A model generated the notes under the pieces. The model ran no database searches, was not told the origin of the DNA, and saw only the letters and a list, made by a program, of their open reading frames with translations. A program made the position numbers and the translations under genes. Positions 61,306 through 64,000 of a stretch of 64,000 nt of DNA are shown one piece after another. Numbering within the stretch: the first letter of the stretch is position 1; each line of letters opens with the position of its first letter. Source of the stretch: Acetobacterium sp. KB-1 (GTDB lineage Bacteria > Bacillota > Clostridia > Eubacteriales > Eubacteriaceae); assembly GCF_003260995.1 (NCBI RefSeq), contig NZ_CP030040.1:1141616-1205615 (forward strand), written 5' to 3'.

Positions 61306-61574
61306 GACTGTTCTCGCTTTCTATAAATACTTATGCAAAGATGTATGCTTCTAACACCAATGATTATAGCAATCGCAGAATCAGCCATTGGAGAATATGG
61401 TCTTTTTTATGGTCTCAAAGCTGCTTCTGCGATGAGACGGTTGGTGGTGATAGCGGTTTACCTGAGATTCTTCCCATATTGAGCCTCCTTGTTTATCTTA
61501 GTTACTGAATTATTTAACCTCATCTGGACGGGTCTGTCAAGAAAAACTGCTTAGTATAGGCACATCCGGCCCAT
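61306..61574. other. intergenic region
   Basis: Short AT-rich region between two leftward genes. No gene, hairpin or repeat stands out. Confidence 0.4.
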
Positions 61575-62684
61575 TTAAGCGTCGGCGCGCTGGTTGTACC
61601 CGTCCAAATCCAGCGCATCCTGATCCAGAGCCTCGTAACTGACCACCTGGTTGCGGCCGTTGCGCTTGGCGACAAAGAGGGCCTGGTCGGCTTTTTTGAT
61701 GGTTTCGAAGCAGTCGCCGCCCTCATAGATGGCCACGCCCAGCGAAATGGTGATCTTGCAGACGCCGTTAACCGACTTTTCCACCGAACTGCGGATCCGT
61801 TCAGCCACTAGGCTGGCCTGATCACGCTGGCAGTCAAACAGAAGCGCGACAAACTCTTCGCCTCCCCAGCGAATCACCAGATCCGGCCCCCGCAGACTGT
61901 GGCGGATGCAGTCGGCGACAAACTGTAGAATCCGGTCGCCCTCATCGTGGCCGTAGTTGTCGTTGACCAGTTTAAAATGATCCACATCCATGATCACAAT
62001 GGCTATATCAGGACTCATAAAAGACAGATCGTGGCCCGCCCCCATGATTTTATGGAGCTGCCGTCGGTTGAACACCTGAGTCAAAGGATCGTGGAATAGC
62101 GCAAACTCCAGTTTTTTCTGAGTAATGTAATGATCATAATAAAAACCAGTAACGATCAGATCGACCAGGCCCAGCAGAATGATCACCTGTATGTTGAAGG
62201 ACAGAATCACTTCGAGATTGGAGTAATGATAGAGCTGGTCGGCCAGTAGAATATTGCCGATCAGTCCCAGCTGGGCTACCATAGCATATAACGGCGGGGC
62301 ACTGAAGGAAGCCAGCAACAGGATAAAACTCATGATCAGAAAGCCTTCATTGACATAAGATTGATCAGCCCCGTAGGAACCGGCCCAGATGTTACCCCAG
62401 ATCATCGCATGAACCATCAGCAGGGATACGACTGACATGATCCGATAATTACCGGTCTGGCGATAGACCAGCACCACCACCGCCAGCGGAATCACCACCA
62501 TGCTGCGGATCAATAGCAAGCGCAAGGTAAACTGCTCGTACACCTGCCAGTCCGGCACCAGCAGACTAAAGAACATCAAGGCCGAAGCAAACATGACGCC
62601 CAGATTAAAACGCCGGTAATAATCGTATTTGGCCTGGTAGAAATCCTCCCTGGCCTTGCCCTCAAGTCTTAAAAATGCCTCCAT
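61575..62684 (-). CDS. membrane-bound diguanylate cyclase
   Basis: This 369-residue protein has six or so N-terminal membrane segments (about 25-185) and a C-terminal GGDEF domain. DPLTQVFNRRQLHKIM opens the domain, and the active site is RWGGEEFVALLF. An RxxD-type inhibitory site is not obvious. It would make cyclic di-GMP from two GTP. Single gene; the sensory input is unknown. Confidence 0.92.
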   Translation of the reverse strand: MEAFLRLEGKAREDFYQAKYDYYRRFNLGVMFASALMFFSLLVPDWQVYEQFTLRLLLIRSMVVIPLAVVVLVYRQTGNYRIMSVVSLLMVHAMIWGNIWAGSYGADQSYVNEGFLIMSFILLLASFSAPPLYAMVAQLGLIGNILLADQLYHYSNLEVILSFNIQVIILLGLVDLIVTGFYYDHYITQKKLEFALFHDPLTQVFNRRQLHKIMGAGHDLSFMSPDIAIVIMDVDHFKLVNDNYGHDEGDRILQFVADCIRHSLRGPDLVIRWGGEEFVALLFDCQRDQASLVAERIRSSVEKSVNGVCKITISLGVAIYEGGDCFETIKKADQALFVAKRNGRNQVVSYEALDQDALDLDGYNQRADA

Positions 62685-62804
62685 CTGTCAAACCTCCCGG
62701 ATTTTGTCGTTGTTTAACATTAAACCTCATCGAGGCCGGGTTTGTCAAGAAAAACAACGGCGGCTTGGGGCTGACTGGACAAAATCTTGACGTAACCAAA
62801 AACT

Positions 62805-62834
62805 ACACCGCGTCTTCCGGCGCGGTGTTGTTTT
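62805..62834. terminator. terminator of the small membrane protein gene
   Basis: Stem ACACCGCG / CGCGGTGT with T-runs or A-runs on both sides. Confidence 0.75.
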
Positions 62835-62844
62835 AAACCTGTTA

Positions 62845-63063
62845 TCAATTTAGCGTTTTGTTTTCTTTACTATTTAAGTGCTTGAGATACATCATCAAAC
62901 CGATGAAGCCTCCCATAAAACCACTGATCAACCCGCTGATGCCATTGCCAATAGCACTGGCTAATACCGTCTCCGGTAATGGTATTAGAAAAAAGTTTAT
63001 TGAAAAACTGATTATCAAACCCATTAACCCGCCGATTACCCCAGTAATAAATATTTGTTTCAT
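62845..63063 (-). CDS. small Gly-rich membrane protein
   Basis: This 72-residue protein has two hydrophobic segments (ITGVIGGLMGLIISFSINFF and GISGLISGFMGGFIGLMMYL) rich in small residues, suggesting helix packing or oligomers. No family recognised. It follows the corrinoid operon on the same strand after about 65 bp. Confidence 0.6.
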   Translation of the reverse strand: MKQIFITGVIGGLMGLIISFSINFFLIPLPETVLASAIGNGISGLISGFMGGFIGLMMYLKHLNSKENKTLN

Positions 63064-63129
63064 CCGGCTGAACCACCTTTTTATATTTTATCCAGTTTAT
63101 TTCTATAACTTAAACAAATGTATGCAACA

Positions 63130-63762
63130 TTAAATAGATGCGACAAGTTCTTTAGCCTTCACCGCGGCACTGCCGGCATCCGGGGCATATCCATCAGCAC
63201 CGATTTCGTTGGCGTATTCCAGAGTAACCGGAGCACCACCAACAATCACCTTCATTTCCGGAAATGCTGTTTTAACGGTTTGAACTGCTTCTTTTAAGGC
63301 TGGCATGGTGGTGGTCAGCAGACCAGAACAGGCCACCAGAACGACATGTTCATTTTCTTTAACAGCAGTGACAAATTTTTCGGCTGGAACATCGACGCCC
63401 AGATCCACCATATCAAATCCGGCACTTTCGATCATCATCGAAACCAGATTTTTGCCAATATCGTGGAGATCTCCAGCTACCGTTCCAATGATGCAGGTAC
63501 CCAGTGAGTTAGATCCCTCGCCGGCCATCAATGGTTTTAACACTTCCACCCCTTTGGACATGGCCTTGGCTGCAATCAGCATTTCCGGCACAAAAATTTC
63601 ACCGGCTGAGAATTTATCTCCCACCACACCCATCGACGCGATCATCGCCTCGAGAATATCCGCGACTTTGTCACCGGCATCCAGCGCTTCCTGAACAGCG
63701 GCAGCGACTTTTTTTGATTTACCGGTTTCGACTAAAACTTTTACTTCTTCAATTTTTGACAT
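63130..63762 (-). CDS. corrinoid methyl-carrier protein (second copy)
   Basis: This 210-residue B12 protein has GDLHDIGKNLVSMM and the same cap domain as 26254-26883. Residues 1 to about 154 are identical to that copy; the C-terminal part differs (VKTAFPEMKVIVGGAPVTLE). It is the last gene of another methyltransferase operon entering the window from the right. Confidence 0.92.
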   Translation of the reverse strand: MSKIEEVKVLVETGKSKKVAAAVQEALDAGDKVADILEAMIASMGVVGDKFSAGEIFVPEMLIAAKAMSKGVEVLKPLMAGEGSNSLGTCIIGTVAGDLHDIGKNLVSMMIESAGFDMVDLGVDVPAEKFVTAVKENEHVVLVACSGLLTTTMPALKEAVQTVKTAFPEMKVIVGGAPVTLEYANEIGADGYAPDAGSAAVKAKELVASI

Positions 63763-63913
63763 TTTTTTCTCCTTTGATTTTTAATTTAATGCACTTACTT
63801 CTATATTAAGCCACCCGGAACCTGTGTGGGTACCGGGTTTGGTTGTAACTTGTTTTTGCTGTTGTTTATTTTACGAAAATGCCTTCCCGGAAAGCGCCGA
63901 TATATTCCATACA
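63299..63913. repeat. 615-bp tract identical to 26420-27034
   Basis: Partner of the tract described at 26420. The first differing bases are 63298 and 63914. Confidence 0.9.
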
Positions 63914-64000
63914 ATATTCATCTTCACCCATCATCGCTTCGGTAGCAAACAACATTCCCATCATATCCTTGTTCAAAGGATCGAGAATAAAGCTGTCCAT
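63866..64000 (-). CDS. methyl-H4folate:corrinoid methyltransferase, 3' end only
   Basis: The last 45 codons of a gene matching 26987-27784 (MDSFILDPLNKDMMGMLFAT onward) are present, and the start lies beyond the window. It precedes the second corrinoid gene with the same intergenic hairpin. Confidence 0.88.
   Translation of the reverse strand: MDSFILDPLNKDMMGMLFATEAMMGEDEYCMEYIGAFREGIFVK

Overview
The window looks like chromosomal DNA of an acetogenic clostridium, most likely Acetobacterium or a close relative (Eubacteriaceae). This rests on gene content: a full-length acetyl-CoA synthase (AcsB), three-component corrinoid methyltransferase systems (UroD-like methyltransferase, methyl-H4folate:corrinoid methyltransferase, small corrinoid protein), a CobW-type GTPase, and Firmicutes-type GlpP antitermination. 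No rRNA, tRNA or CRISPR array was seen.

Layout. 0-10 kb: an MFS exporter; a glpP / SGNH hydrolase / amidohydrolase / glycerol-kinase-like operon behind a conserved leader attenuator; a nitroreductase; a DUF1848-DUF2284 pair; and a PAP2 phosphatase behind a 24-codon stump of a lipid kinase. 10-13 kb: an ABC-2 exporter with an SGNH hydrolase. 13-31 kb: the C1 core, which holds a corrinoid gene frameshifted by a tandem triplication with its GntR regulator, a second methyltransferase operon, a CobW gene with a Cys/His-tailed partner, a lone acsB behind a near-perfect sigma-54 promoter with helically phased upstream boxes, its V4R sigma-54 activator, two transporters, a third methyltransferase operon, a solo UroD-like methyltransferase, and two paralogous TetR regulators with well-defined operators. 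32-46 kb: an Old-Yellow-Enzyme reductase, a MerR regulator, the intact lipid kinase-PAP2 pair, a GcvT/LigM-like folate-dependent demethylase beside a PucR regulator, and a second, GC-richer copy of the glpP cassette. 46-55 kb: a defence/toxin island with an XRE repressor plus an ImmA/IrrE-Fic fusion inserted between duplicated terminators, a complete EcoR124-like type I restriction system, and a YefM-YoeB pair whose toxin has an in-frame TAG. 55-61.3 kb: toxin and Fic stumps, short dispersed repeats, two Crp/Fnr regulators that each face a promoter of identical geometry, and a broken EamA gene. 61.5-64 kb: a diguanylate cyclase, a small membrane protein, and the start of another methyltransferase operon that shares a 615-bp identical tract with the one at 26.4-27.0 kb.

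How it fits together. Most of the window appears to serve import of methylated substrates, transfer of the methyl group to corrinoid and then H4folate, and assembly into acetyl-CoA. Each module has its own local regulator: GntR, TetR, sigma-54, PucR or antitermination. Duplication is the dominant theme: the two glpP cassettes, the two PAP2 units, the repeated corrinoid operon, and several exact short tandem triplications that change reading frames or translation starts.
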